Positions 1-6,662 of a stretch of 28,427 nucleotides of DNA are shown here, piece after piece. The position numbers and the translations under genes were made by a program. The notes under the pieces are model-generated. The model saw only the letters and a program-made list of their open reading frames with translations, did not search any database and was not told where the DNA came from. The stretch lies in IMG/VR virus record IMGVR_UViG_3300020463_002005, positions 1 through 28,427 of that record; one strand, 5' to 3'. Each line of letters begins with the position of its first letter. Position 1 is the first letter of the stretch. The DNA comes from a virus.

Positions 1-869
1 GCCGGTATATAGTTGTGTTGTGGTCCAGTCGGACTAGCTATTTTACCACCTATGCCGTCTGCGGTTACTCCTATAATAACAGTCTTTCCTTCAAACGATC
101 TATAATCATCTGAAGCCGCACTTATAGTTTCAAATTGTTTATTCCATCTTAACCATATTTGTGCATTAGGATCTGTTCTTATAATTGGGTAACCAGGAAC
201 TCGTACTGCTTCTATTCCACCGCCAGCTTCCTTAACTTGGTAACTAGGGTTTCCTGTTGCTACACGAATAACTTCAATTGCTAAAGCGGGATACGTATCT
301 TCGCCGACACGCATTAGGAGTGGTACTCTTCTTACTACACCATCGATTTCAGGATTCGTGTTCAACACGCCTACACCGTCAGCATTATCTCCTAACAATT
401 GGATTGGTCCTAACATACCTGGCCATTCAAACATATATGGCACAGGATCACCAATTTTCGCAATGCCTCTTGGGACCGCATTACGATTGGCTTGGGTACT
501 ACCTGTTTGTGCTATCACAACACCGTTACCCGCAAGTGCTTCAGCTAATTCAATATCACCACCTAGTCTATCTGTCTCTGACATAATAACAGGAATTACG
601 ATGATACCAGCACCTGCTTCGCGAAGTTTCCAGATTATATCTGCAAGTATATCACGCTTCCAAGGCCACTGCCCGTACTTTTCAATGGCGGCTTCGTCGA
701 TAGTGACTATGCCAACGTCTTGGGATAATGTTGCCTTATCAGTTTGTTGAAGTAAATCGAATTGCTTAAGGCGAGCAGTTTGCACTAAGGTACTATCCCC
801 GTAATGCACTCCTATCATGATAAAAGCCGTAATAAAGACCACGGCCCAATGTGTGATATACTTCGTCAT
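1..869 (-). CDS. CHASE2-domain membrane protein, 3' end outside window
   Basis: The frame is open from ATG at 869 to the left edge (289 codons), so the C-terminus is missing. Residues about 8-22 form a hydrophobic N-terminal membrane segment. The rest matches the extracytoplasmic CHASE2 sensor domain: VGIVTIDEAAIEKYGQWPW and KRDILADIIWKLREAGAGII near the start, SETDR in the middle, and DGVVRRVPLLM later. CHASE2 domains usually sit N-terminal to adenylate cyclase, kinase or phosphatase domains. Whether an effector domain follows cannot be seen. It is the last visible gene of the curli-like operon, 12 bases after the second curlin-repeat gene. Its FecR-domain neighbour fits, since FecR and CHASE2 genes often adjoin in bacteria (from memory). 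The domain call is firm; the role in a phage is unknown. Confidence 0.8.
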   Translation of the reverse strand, partial: MTKYITHWAVVFITAFIMIGVHYGDSTLVQTARLKQFDLLQQTDKATLSQDVGIVTIDEAAIEKYGQWPWKRDILADIIWKLREAGAGIIVIPVIMSETDRLGGDIELAEALAGNGVVIAQTGSTQANRNAVPRGIAKIGDPVPYMFEWPGMLGPIQLLGDNADGVGVLNTNPEIDGVVRRVPLLMRVGEDTYPALAIEVIRVATGNPSYQVKEAGGGIEAVRVPGYPIIRTDPNAQIWLRWNKQFETISAASDDYRSFEGKTVIIGVTADGIGGKIASPTGPQHNYIP

Positions 870-881
870 ACTGTATTTATC

Positions 882-1913
882 TTAATTTTGGGTGATGGTT
901 AGTCCGCAACCATTTGCATTGGTGCAAGAGCCTGTGATGTTGTAGGTTTTATTTGAATTTGCTGTTTGATCTAAATCTAATGTGTATCCGCCACCTGAAT
1001 TTGTTAAGTCAATATTTGTTGTATGCGATCCGTAACGTTGGAATACATTTACGTCATGTCCGTCATCTAAAACTATATCAGCAAATTGTACATTACTATT
1101 ACCTCTTTGTAATACTTCAACGTCGTTATTGTCGCCAGTAATTTCTACAAATCCTTTATGATCACCTGAACCACGCTGTGTATGTTTTACATCATTGTTA
1201 TCACCTGTAACGTAATTTGCAATATGCTGTCCGCCATTGCCGTTATCATCTGTTTGATAACTTGCTAGGTTGTTGCTGTTTCCAGACACAACCCAATATA
1301 CATCATTATCGCCTGTTTCGTTAGCATCAATTGTTCCGTCTTCGTGTTTACCTTGCCAGGCCTTTATATTATTACTAGTACCATTGACTGTTACTGTACT
1401 AATATTATTGCTTTGCTCATGTATTTGTATATCTATACTATTAGTACTACCGTTTTGAACTTCTGTATATACTGCATTACTATCACCACTGTCAATAGTT
1501 ACGCTTATTTGGTTATTAATATCACCTCCGTTACCAATTTCAGTGTGAGTAACATTACTATCTCCTTCAATAGAAACAGACATGTTATTATTGTTACCGT
1601 GGTTGTCCATTGCACTTACATTTGAGTTACCATCCTGTGTAAGTGTCATTACTTGATTGCCACCGTGAGTCCAAAATCCTGCTCTGTTGTTATTACCTTG
1701 TTGTGTGACTGTAAAAGTTTTATTGTTACCACTTACAGATGCAATACCACTAGTCGTGTTTAGACTTCGGATACTATTATCTTGGCCGTCTTGGGTTATA
1801 GAGCCGGTGAAGGAATCACCTACTTGGTTAATGTAAATATCATTAGCAAAACTAGTTATTGGTTTGAATAATAGTAATACTATTGTTGCCTTCGCTACCC
1901 AATCTATAATCAT
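882..1913 (-). CDS. Curlin-repeat (CsgA/CsgB-like) secreted protein, 343 aa
   Basis: I start at ATG 1913, which has GGGAG ten bases upstream and gives a clean signal peptide ending SFA before mature NDIYINQVGD. An upstream ATG at 1961 would add 16 non-signal residues. The mature protein is Asn/Gly/Asp/Ser/Thr-rich with repeated units ending in G-D/N-x-N-x-V, such as TQDGNSNV, GDNNDVKHTQRG and GDNNDVEVLQRG. This is the Q-G-N pattern of curlin repeats, which stack as beta-strand-turn-strand units in amyloid curli fibres. The mature start nearly copies that of the other curlin-like protein at 3016-3768, so they are probably duplicates. The gene overlaps the end of the FecR-domain gene by 62 bases. 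CsgG and CsgF in the same operon would export and anchor it. There are two Cys near the C-terminus. Confidence 0.8.
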   Translation of the reverse strand: MIIDWVAKATIVLLLFKPITSFANDIYINQVGDSFTGSITQDGQDNSIRSLNTTSGIASVSGNNKTFTVTQQGNNNRAGFWTHGGNQVMTLTQDGNSNVSAMDNHGNNNNMSVSIEGDSNVTHTEIGNGGDINNQISVTIDSGDSNAVYTEVQNGSTNSIDIQIHEQSNNISTVTVNGTSNNIKAWQGKHEDGTIDANETGDNDVYWVVSGNSNNLASYQTDDNGNGGQHIANYVTGDNNDVKHTQRGSGDHKGFVEITGDNNDVEVLQRGNSNVQFADIVLDDGHDVNVFQRYGSHTTNIDLTNSGGGYTLDLDQTANSNKTYNITGSCTNANGCGLTITQN

Positions 1914-3006
1914 ATAGAAAGAACTCCCCCTGTTGTACGTCCAAAGTATAATCATACCCATTATTTAATTTCAATCTTATAAATCCACCTTGTTCAAAGT
2001 CTTCACGTTGCCATATCCAATGCGGTTCAATAAGATCTAATCTAATCTGTGTTTCAGGATCAAACCCTACTTGAGGCACATTGCTTAGTAACCTTTTATT
2101 CTGTCTAGCAAGTTCGTCTTGAAATAATGCCGCTAGTGCTTGATTCATTTTGTCTAGCATGTCATGTAGCATGTCAGCTAACATAAAGTCTGTTTCGTCT
2201 AGAGCTGTTTTCCAAATACCTTCTATACTATCTTTCAAAGCATCTCCGTCTAGTCCATCAAATTGTAAAAAATCAATCCCTAAAAAGTCTGCTAGTTTTC
2301 TACGCTCTGCCATTTCTTGTTTATTATATTCTTCAATTGGATCAGACTTACGTAAAATTAATAAGTTATTAATCTGATCTTCATCTAAATCTAATAGTAC
2401 TGGTGGTGTTGGTTTACGCATACCGTGTACTGTTGCTGTTGCTTGGAACGCTTGGTTAAGAACAACAAAGCCTGCATCTGTTTGTACTTCTATCTCTCCT
2501 ACATAACACATACCTGCTGTATCACAACTAGGAAGTAGAGTAATCATACTTCCTCCCATTTCATCTACAACCATAATGAAATCTGTACCACGAACACCGA
2601 TTGTAGCACTAGGAGTTCTTATCTTTACATTTTGTTTATATTTCTTTGCAATCTGTCCGCTTGCGTACCTGACTGTTCCTAATGACGCTTTGATTGATAA
2701 TGACCCTACATCATTAGCAGGGTCATATACAAATTCGTCAATAACTAATCTTGATTGCTCTGTAAGTTCGACTCTTGTTTCATCAACAAAGTCTATACGC
2801 ATAGTACCATTTGCTGTCACAGCCTCGTCCATGCTTAACACACCAACTCCAGCTTCGCCGTCAATTACAATATCGCCTTCTCTTTCAAGTACACCTGATC
2901 CTTTAATCTGTCCTATCTCACCTACATTGCTGTGGGCAGGTCTAGCTATAAAAGCTAAAACTATCAAACCTAGGATCAGAAACCATGTATACCTATTAGG
3001 CGCCAT
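1852..3006 (-). CDS. FecR-domain secreted protein, 384 aa
   Basis: ATG 3006 is preferred over ATG 3012 because AAGGA then sits six bases upstream. A signal peptide ends near ARPAHS. Residues about 40-160 form a FecR domain: a GxGVLEREGD-type strand, then RIDFVDETRVELTEQSRLVI and VKIRTPSATIGVRGTDF, the typical sequence in which the imposed signal is a repetitive beta structure. The remainder (about 200-384) is helical and acidic in the middle and not recognised. Classical FecR proteins transduce a periplasmic signal to a sigma factor. Stand-alone secreted FecR domains of this kind often occur with CHASE2 or surface-structure genes. No sigma factor gene is in the window. It lies between the two curlin-repeat genes and overlaps the downstream one by 62 bases. 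Confidence 0.78.
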   Translation of the reverse strand: MAPNRYTWFLILGLIVLAFIARPAHSNVGEIGQIKGSGVLEREGDIVIDGEAGVGVLSMDEAVTANGTMRIDFVDETRVELTEQSRLVIDEFVYDPANDVGSLSIKASLGTVRYASGQIAKKYKQNVKIRTPSATIGVRGTDFIMVVDEMGGSMITLLPSCDTAGMCYVGEIEVQTDAGFVVLNQAFQATATVHGMRKPTPPVLLDLDEDQINNLLILRKSDPIEEYNKQEMAERRKLADFLGIDFLQFDGLDGDALKDSIEGIWKTALDETDFMLADMLHDMLDKMNQALAALFQDELARQNKRLLSNVPQVGFDPETQIRLDLIEPHWIWQREDFEQGGFIRLKLNNGYDYTLDVQQGEFFLYDYRLGSEGNNSITIIQTNN

Positions 3007-3015
3007 CGTCATTCC

Positions 3016-3768
3016 TTAGTCGCTCTGTGTTATATCAACGTCTTGATCGTCACCAGCAAAGTCAGCGTCTATCATATTGTCGTTGACTCCACTTTGTGTA
3101 ACTGTGTAACTACTTGCACCACCTGTAGCGTCTATTTTGACTGTGTGTCCGTTTGCATCACCGTCGCCAGCGATGTTAATGTCAACTACGTTTCCTGAGC
3201 CACTTGAAGATAAGTTGTTTCCACTAGCCGCACCGCCACTTGCTGAGCTTGAAGCGTTATTTACAGTTACCGCAACTAATGCACTTTCACCGTCAACGTT
3301 TGAATTAATTACGTTTCCGTCTCCAGTGATAGTGAATCCAATTGTAGATCCATCTGCATCAGCTGTGTCGCCAATGTCAAATGTAAATGCGTTTGAATCA
3401 CCAGTTGCTGTAATATTTAAAGTTATGTTTTCACAATTTGTTCCACTTGTGCTATCACAACTTAAATCAACTGTGTTTGAATCTCCAGTAAATGCCCATG
3501 TACCAGTGTAAGTGTTACCTTGAATATCTGCTATTATCGTGTTCGCAGAGCCAGTTTGTGTTATAGCAAATGTCATGTCATCACCATCTAGATTTACATC
3601 TGTGCTTGATGTACCGATAACGTTATTTGCCCCGTCTTGTGTTATATCTAAGTCTAGAGTGTCACCTACTTGCTCGATGTAAATGTCGTTAGCCAAAGCA
3701 GGAGTAACAGTAAAGATAGATAGTAGTACTAAAGCTGTTAAGCTATTTGTTATGTACTTTCTTGTCAT
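3016..3768 (-). CDS. Curlin-repeat (CsgA/CsgB-like) secreted protein, 250 aa
   Basis: A signal peptide (MTRKYITNSLTALVLLSIF to PALA) precedes mature NDIYIEQVGD. The body is low-complexity, rich in Asp, Asn, Gly, Ser and Thr, with spaced units such as TQDGANNVIG, TQTGSANTI, TGDSNAFTF, TGDGNVI and TQSGVNDNMID. These are degenerate curlin repeats, expected to form an amyloid-like beta-solenoid fibre subunit. Basic and aromatic residues are scarce. The protein is larger than E. coli CsgA (151 aa). The ATG lies 26 bases inside the end of csgG, which suggests coupled translation. Export would go through the CsgG pore encoded just upstream. Whether it is the main fibre subunit or the nucleator cannot be judged from sequence. 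Confidence 0.78.
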   Translation of the reverse strand: MTRKYITNSLTALVLLSIFTVTPALANDIYIEQVGDTLDLDITQDGANNVIGTSSTDVNLDGDDMTFAITQTGSANTIIADIQGNTYTGTWAFTGDSNTVDLSCDSTSGTNCENITLNITATGDSNAFTFDIGDTADADGSTIGFTITGDGNVINSNVDGESALVAVTVNNASSSASGGAASGNNLSSSGSGNVVDINIAGDGDANGHTVKIDATGGASSYTVTQSGVNDNMIDADFAGDDQDVDITQSD

Positions 3769-4729
3769 TGTTGTCCCTCATTGTTTTTGTTTTATTTTCT
3801 TCAGCTTCTATAGGCCAACATAAATCTTTTGCGTTACAGTACAGTCTACTCTCAGGCCACTTTTCCAATGCATCTTTCATTGGAACTGGTCTTTGTTTAG
3901 GCACCTCGCCTTTATATTTGCTGTCCTCTTTAAACTTCCAAAGTCCTTCCTTTTCACCTTCGTATACCAGTTGAACTACACCTGCTTCAATAGCCGCCCT
4001 TACAGCATAATTTACTGGTTCGTTAACAGAATAACCTGTCTCCGATTCTAACAATTTAGTTCCTAAATCAAGGAACTTAAAAACGTCTGCTCCAGACCTT
4101 GAACTTGCAATAGTTTTTTCCGTTGCAATACTCAATAACACCTTTCCAGTGCTAACTGATACAATTCTCATCACTACTGTGACTGTATCAACTCTGTACT
4201 CTGTCTGAGCACCTATGCCTAAATATCTACTCCCTACTCCTCCAACAGCTACGTTGCTGTCGTAACCAATAATGCCGCCTTCTAATATTAGTCCTGCAAA
4301 CACCATTGGTTTCAATGCTCTTGGACCGTTCGGTAAGTTTTTCTCGTATACTTCTCTAGTGTTACGGATCAACTGTCTTTCTTTAATCAAGTTATCCATA
4401 CCTATACGTTCAACAACTTCGAACCATGTTTTGTTACCTATCTCTTGCAGGGCTTTTATAACCCAAACTTCTGAACCTTGTGTCACTGCACTCGATAGAT
4501 TAGCAATATTATCTGCAGGTTTACGTTGTCCAGTTTTATCTGTAAAACTATAAACTGCTACAGTTATTTTTTTGCCATCTAACTCGGGTACTGCATACAT
4601 CCTATCCGCTAATGGAGCCGGCTGTACCCTAGGTGGTCCAGCGTTTTCCTTTATGTCCAGCGACTTTTGCATTGTTCCACTGCATCCAGTTAGTAACAAT
4701 ATGCCTATAATAATAAAAAATTTGTTCAA
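3743..4729 (-). CDS. csgG: CsgG-like curli export pore lipoprotein, 328 aa
   Basis: CsgG is the outer-membrane nonameric pore that secretes curlin subunits. The lipobox LLTGC puts the acylated Cys at residue 16. CsgG family blocks follow: ITVAVYSFTDKTGQRKP, SEVWVIKALQEIGNKTWFEV, ERIGMDNLIKERQLIR, FAGLILEGGIIGYDSN, GIGAQTEYRVDTVTV, and the C-terminal EPVNYAVRAAIEAGVVQLV. The protein is about 50 residues longer than E. coli CsgG (277 aa). The excess is a charged C-terminal tail with two Cys (LYCNAKDLCWPIE). The start codon is TTG at 4729, overlapping the TGA of csgF (TTGA), so the two are translationally coupled. No csgE is seen. The family call is very firm. Confidence 0.93.
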   Translation of the reverse strand: MNKFFIIIGILLLTGCSGTMQKSLDIKENAGPPRVQPAPLADRMYAVPELDGKKITVAVYSFTDKTGQRKPADNIANLSSAVTQGSEVWVIKALQEIGNKTWFEVVERIGMDNLIKERQLIRNTREVYEKNLPNGPRALKPMVFAGLILEGGIIGYDSNVAVGGVGSRYLGIGAQTEYRVDTVTVVMRIVSVSTGKVLLSIATEKTIASSRSGADVFKFLDLGTKLLESETGYSVNEPVNYAVRAAIEAGVVQLVYEGEKEGLWKFKEDSKYKGEVPKQRPVPMKDALEKWPESRLYCNAKDLCWPIEAEENKTKTMRDNNDKKVHNK

Positions 4730-5193
4730 AAGTTAAAATTCCCTGATCCTGGTATTTCAATAGTTGTAGTGCTTCCATCTGCATCAATAACAGTTAGCGT
4801 AATCGCTCCTGTTGTTGCGTCTTTGACCCACGATATTTGTGAGCCTTCTATTTCCGCTGTTCCACTGTTTGCACAGCTATTGCCGCAATCAGCAAACATA
4901 CTATCTACCATTTGTTTTGATAGTGTTGCGTAAATTCTTGACTCAACGTTCTTAACAAATTTGTTCAGGGTAGTGTTTTCTAACTCTCGTTCTAATCTTC
5001 TTGCCTCTGCCTTTGCCTCGTCTTCTCTATCCTTCTTTCTATTGTGTTCTAGTTGCTCAACACTTAAAACATGTGATGAGTAACCATTACCATTGAAAGC
5101 AGGACTTTTAAAACTCCAGGTAAGTTCGGCGGCCGCTGGCTTGCTGATTAATAACAATATAATAACGCCTACATATAAAAAACTTTTGTACAT
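4726..5193 (-). CDS. csgF: CsgF-like curli assembly factor, 155 aa
   Basis: CsgF is a secreted accessory protein that binds the CsgG pore and helps nucleate fibres at the surface. A signal peptide ends at AAA (about residue 22). The mature start ELTWSFKSPAFNGNG matches the CsgF N-terminus, which inserts into the CsgG channel (E. coli: a TMTFQFRNPNFGGNP-like sequence). Residues about 50-80 form a charged helix (REDEAKAEARRLERELEN) that E. coli CsgF lacks. The C-terminus, with SQISWVKDATTGAITLTV and TTTIEIPGSGNF, matches the CsgF beta domain. Two Cys (DCGNSC) could form a disulfide. The ATG has AGGAG eight bases upstream. This is the first gene of the curli-like operon, read from the control region at 5244-5294. 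Confidence 0.85.
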   Translation of the reverse strand: MYKSFLYVGVIILLLISKPAAAELTWSFKSPAFNGNGYSSHVLSVEQLEHNRKKDREDEAKAEARRLERELENTTLNKFVKNVESRIYATLSKQMVDSMFADCGNSCANSGTAEIEGSQISWVKDATTGAITLTVIDADGSTTTIEIPGSGNFNF

Positions 5194-5252
5194 TTGTCAG
5201 ACTCCTACTTATGATATTTATCAGATCTTCGAAACCGTTGCCTCCCTCACGC

Positions 5253-5345
5253 TTTACACAACTATTTATATATAGGTGTAAATAATTTTACACCAACTTA
5301 ATAATAGGTTTCAATACGAAAGTATAGAAATTATTTTTGTGTAAA
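5253..5345. promoter_or_regulatory. Putative operator set: TTTACAC/GTGTAAA repeats
   Basis: A perfect inverted repeat GGTGTAAA-TAAT-TTTACACC spans 5275-5294. Further half-sites are TTTACACA at 5253-5260 and TGTGTAAA at 5338-5345, two bases before the ATG of the plus-strand HTH gene. The sites sit between the divergent curli-like operon and the HTH gene and bracket the late promoter at 5263-5270. This suggests operators for a dimeric DNA-binding protein, plausibly the product of the adjacent HTH gene. The palindrome could also form an RNA hairpin, but its AT-rich stem and lack of a T-run argue against a terminator. Confidence 0.5.
5263..5270 (-). promoter_or_regulatory. T4-type late promoter for the curli-like operon
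   Basis: The minus strand reads TATAAATA, the exact T4 late consensus recognised by phage-modified RNA polymerase (gp55/gp33 type). It lies 70 bases upstream of csgF and is flanked by GTGTAAA/TTTACAC half-sites. A second, weaker GATAAATA lies at 5214-5221, about 21 bases from the ATG. Confidence 0.6.
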
Positions 5346-5346
5346 T

Positions 5347-5583
5347 ATGTATATGATAGATCGAACAACAGAACAAGATGCTCTATGGGACGCATTAGAT
5401 GATGCATTTCCTATAAATGAAATTAATAATACAAATTTAATGGATGAAGTTGCTGATTTAGAACGTAATCGTATTAGTAATGCTTTAAGTGTATATGGCG
5501 GAAATCAAACTAAGGCGGCTAGATCTTTGAAATTAGGTAGGGTCACTTTTATTGCTAAAGCAAAGAAATACGAGTTAGTTTAG
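5347..5583 (+). CDS. Small Fis/NtrC-type (HTH_8) DNA-binding protein, 78 aa
   Basis: This is the only gene on the plus strand. Residues about 38-76 match the C-terminal Fis-like helix-turn-helix of NtrC-family activators: LERNRISNALSVYGGNQTKA followed by ARSLKLGRVTFIAKAKKY. In NtrC proteins this region reads roughly LExxLIxxALxxxxGNxxxAAxxLGIxRxTL. The N-terminal 37 residues are acidic and contain no receiver or AAA+ domain, so it cannot act like a full sigma54 activator. It may be a Fis-like dimer. No Shine-Dalgarno is visible; ATGs at 5347 and 5353 are both possible. It diverges from the curli-like operon across a repeat-rich region and overlaps the gene at 5580 tail to tail by 4 bases. Control of the curli-like operon or of itself is my inference. 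Confidence 0.75.
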   Translation: MYMIDRTTEQDALWDALDDAFPINEINNTNLMDEVADLERNRISNALSVYGGNQTKAARSLKLGRVTFIAKAKKYELV

Positions 5584-5798
5584 TGATCATAAACATTAGG
5601 GCCGTCCTTCATTTTTACAGGCTTACAATAAGCAGTAACTCTGTGTTCTTTAGGTACTAGACTACTGTACGAATAGTTTCCGTACTGTCTAGGAATACGT
5701 TTAGCATAATACTGACACACATCTATACTCCTAAAATACATAGGACTTGGTTGTTGTACATCTGCTATTAATACTACTAACATAAAGGCGTGTATCAA
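5580..5798 (-). CDS. Unknown secreted small protein, 72 aa
   Basis: I do not recognise this protein. It starts with MIHAFMLVVLIADVQQ, a short hydrophobic stretch that could be a signal peptide or anchor. A Cys/Tyr-rich body follows, with YFRSIDVCQYYAKRIP and VTAYCKPVK. The two Cys may pair outside the cytoplasm. The same pattern, a short hydrophobic start followed by C-x-Y residues, occurs in the 70-residue protein at 17656. Its ATG overlaps the end of the upstream gene in a 4-base ATGA junction, so it is the third gene of a small operon (6575 to 5580). It is real by packing, but its function is unknown. Confidence 0.6.
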   Translation of the reverse strand: MIHAFMLVVLIADVQQPSPMYFRSIDVCQYYAKRIPRQYGNYSYSSLVPKEHRVTAYCKPVKMKDGPNVYDH

Positions 5799-6091
5799 AC
5801 AAGTCTCCTATCAATACTTGGGCGTCTAATTACTGGCTTCTTCTTTGGCTCTTCTATTACAGGTGGTTCTGGTTCTTTAGGTTTCTTTGCTTCTGCTCTA
5901 ATTTTAATTACTTCTCTTTGTTCAAGTTGTGACTTAAACATATCTCTTACTGCTTGAGCATTATCAGTGTATAGTAAGAATTGCTGTATACCTGACCAAC
6001 TGTTACCTATAAAAAGTATACGTCCATCTTTATAAAGTATGCCTTTGTTGTCTTGATTTACATACTTAAAATTTTCGTATTCGTATAACAA
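5795..6091 (-). CDS. Unknown protein with proline/lysine-rich tail, 98 aa
   Basis: The function is not recognised. Residues 1-55 look globular (YENFKYVNQDNKGILYKDGR, then SWSGIQQFLLY). The C-terminal 35 residues are low-complexity, rich in Pro, Glu, Lys and Arg (AEAKKPKEPEPPVIEEPKKK), probably an unstructured linker or interaction tail. There are no membrane segments. It sits between two small genes, one base after the upstream stop and overlapping the downstream start by four bases, so the three are probably co-transcribed and possibly act together. Confidence 0.6.
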   Translation of the reverse strand: MLYEYENFKYVNQDNKGILYKDGRILFIGNSWSGIQQFLLYTDNAQAVRDMFKSQLEQREVIKIRAEAKKPKEPEPPVIEEPKKKPVIRRPSIDRRLV

Positions 6092-6092
6092 T

Positions 6093-6575
6093 TTAGATCA
6101 TTCCTTTTGCCTTTGCTATAAAATAAAACATGCCGAATAGTAAAACAATACCTGCTGAACTTAGTGCTACAATGGCTATTCCGTTTATAAATGCTTGCTT
6201 TGCTTCTGCTTGTCTATATACTTCTTTTTCACGCTTTGCTCTAATTTTACGTTGCATGTCTTTTAGCTCGTCCCAAGTACCAAACCCAAAACGCATATTA
6301 AGCATAGTTTGGAGTTCTTTCTCCATTTCCATTATTTTCTTTTCATGTATTAAAAGATTAAGAGCTTCTTCTTCTACAGAGCCAGCCGCTAGTAGTTTTT
6401 TAAATATAGGTGGTTTCTTTTGTAATTGTTGACCTTTACGGAAATCTGATACACTGGTATACCATTTGCCCATTTGGCCCATGACGTTTTCGAATTCTTG
6501 CCCAGCATGTACGAATTTTTTTACTGTATTAAATGCTGTGGTTGCCGCCGCGACAGCGGTAAAGGGATCTATCAT
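6093..6575 (-). CDS. Conserved phage-type membrane-anchored protein, 160 aa
   Basis: The N-terminus (MIDPFTAVAAATTAFNTVKK) is Ala/Thr-rich and resembles small conserved proteins of T4-like marine phages (from memory; not a firm match). Residues about 70-125 form a charged helical region with coiled-coil character (EKKIMEMEKELQTML, MQRKIRAKREKEVYRQAEAK). Residues about 133-155 are one strong membrane helix (IAIVALSSAGIVLLFGMFYF). AAGGAG lies 11 bases upstream of the ATG. An alternative ATG seven bases nearer the Shine-Dalgarno opens a different frame and is not favoured. It is the first gene of a three-gene unit whose promoter region is described at 6611-6638. Function unknown. Confidence 0.65.
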   Translation of the reverse strand: MIDPFTAVAAATTAFNTVKKFVHAGQEFENVMGQMGKWYTSVSDFRKGQQLQKKPPIFKKLLAAGSVEEEALNLLIHEKKIMEMEKELQTMLNMRFGFGTWDELKDMQRKIRAKREKEVYRQAEAKQAFINGIAIVALSSAGIVLLFGMFYFIAKAKGMI

Positions 6576-6610
6576 TAAACATAAAACTCCTTAAACTTTG
6601 GAGTAAGGCG

Positions 6611-6638
6611 CCCTCACGCTCTACTGTAAGTATTTACA
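6611..6638 (-). promoter_or_regulatory. Late-promoter-like site with GCGTGAGGG downstream element
   Basis: The minus strand reads TGTAAATA (6631-6638), one base off the T4 late consensus, then after 11 bases GCGTGAGGG (6611-6619). The same nonamer follows the curli late promoter after 10 bases (5244-5252). It lies about 35 bases upstream of the ATG at 6575. Confidence 0.4.
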
Positions 6639-6662
6639 AGTTTGTGGTGTGGGATAATACGA

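Noticed and set aside
874-881. GATAAATA just before the CHASE2 gene as a late promoter
   Set aside because: It ends only a few bases before the ATG, so transcription would start inside the gene; the gene is better read from the operon.
2576-3019. Long plus-strand frames opposite the curli genes (also 358-750, 3137-3511, 4272-4553)
   Set aside because: They are antisense shadows of well-supported minus-strand genes, with Ser/Ile/Leu-rich composition typical of reverse frames and no Shine-Dalgarno.
882-3768. Repetitive DNA in the curlin genes as a CRISPR or tandem repeat array
   Set aside because: The repeats are protein-level curlin units of uneven length and spelling, without conserved nucleotide repeats and unique spacers.
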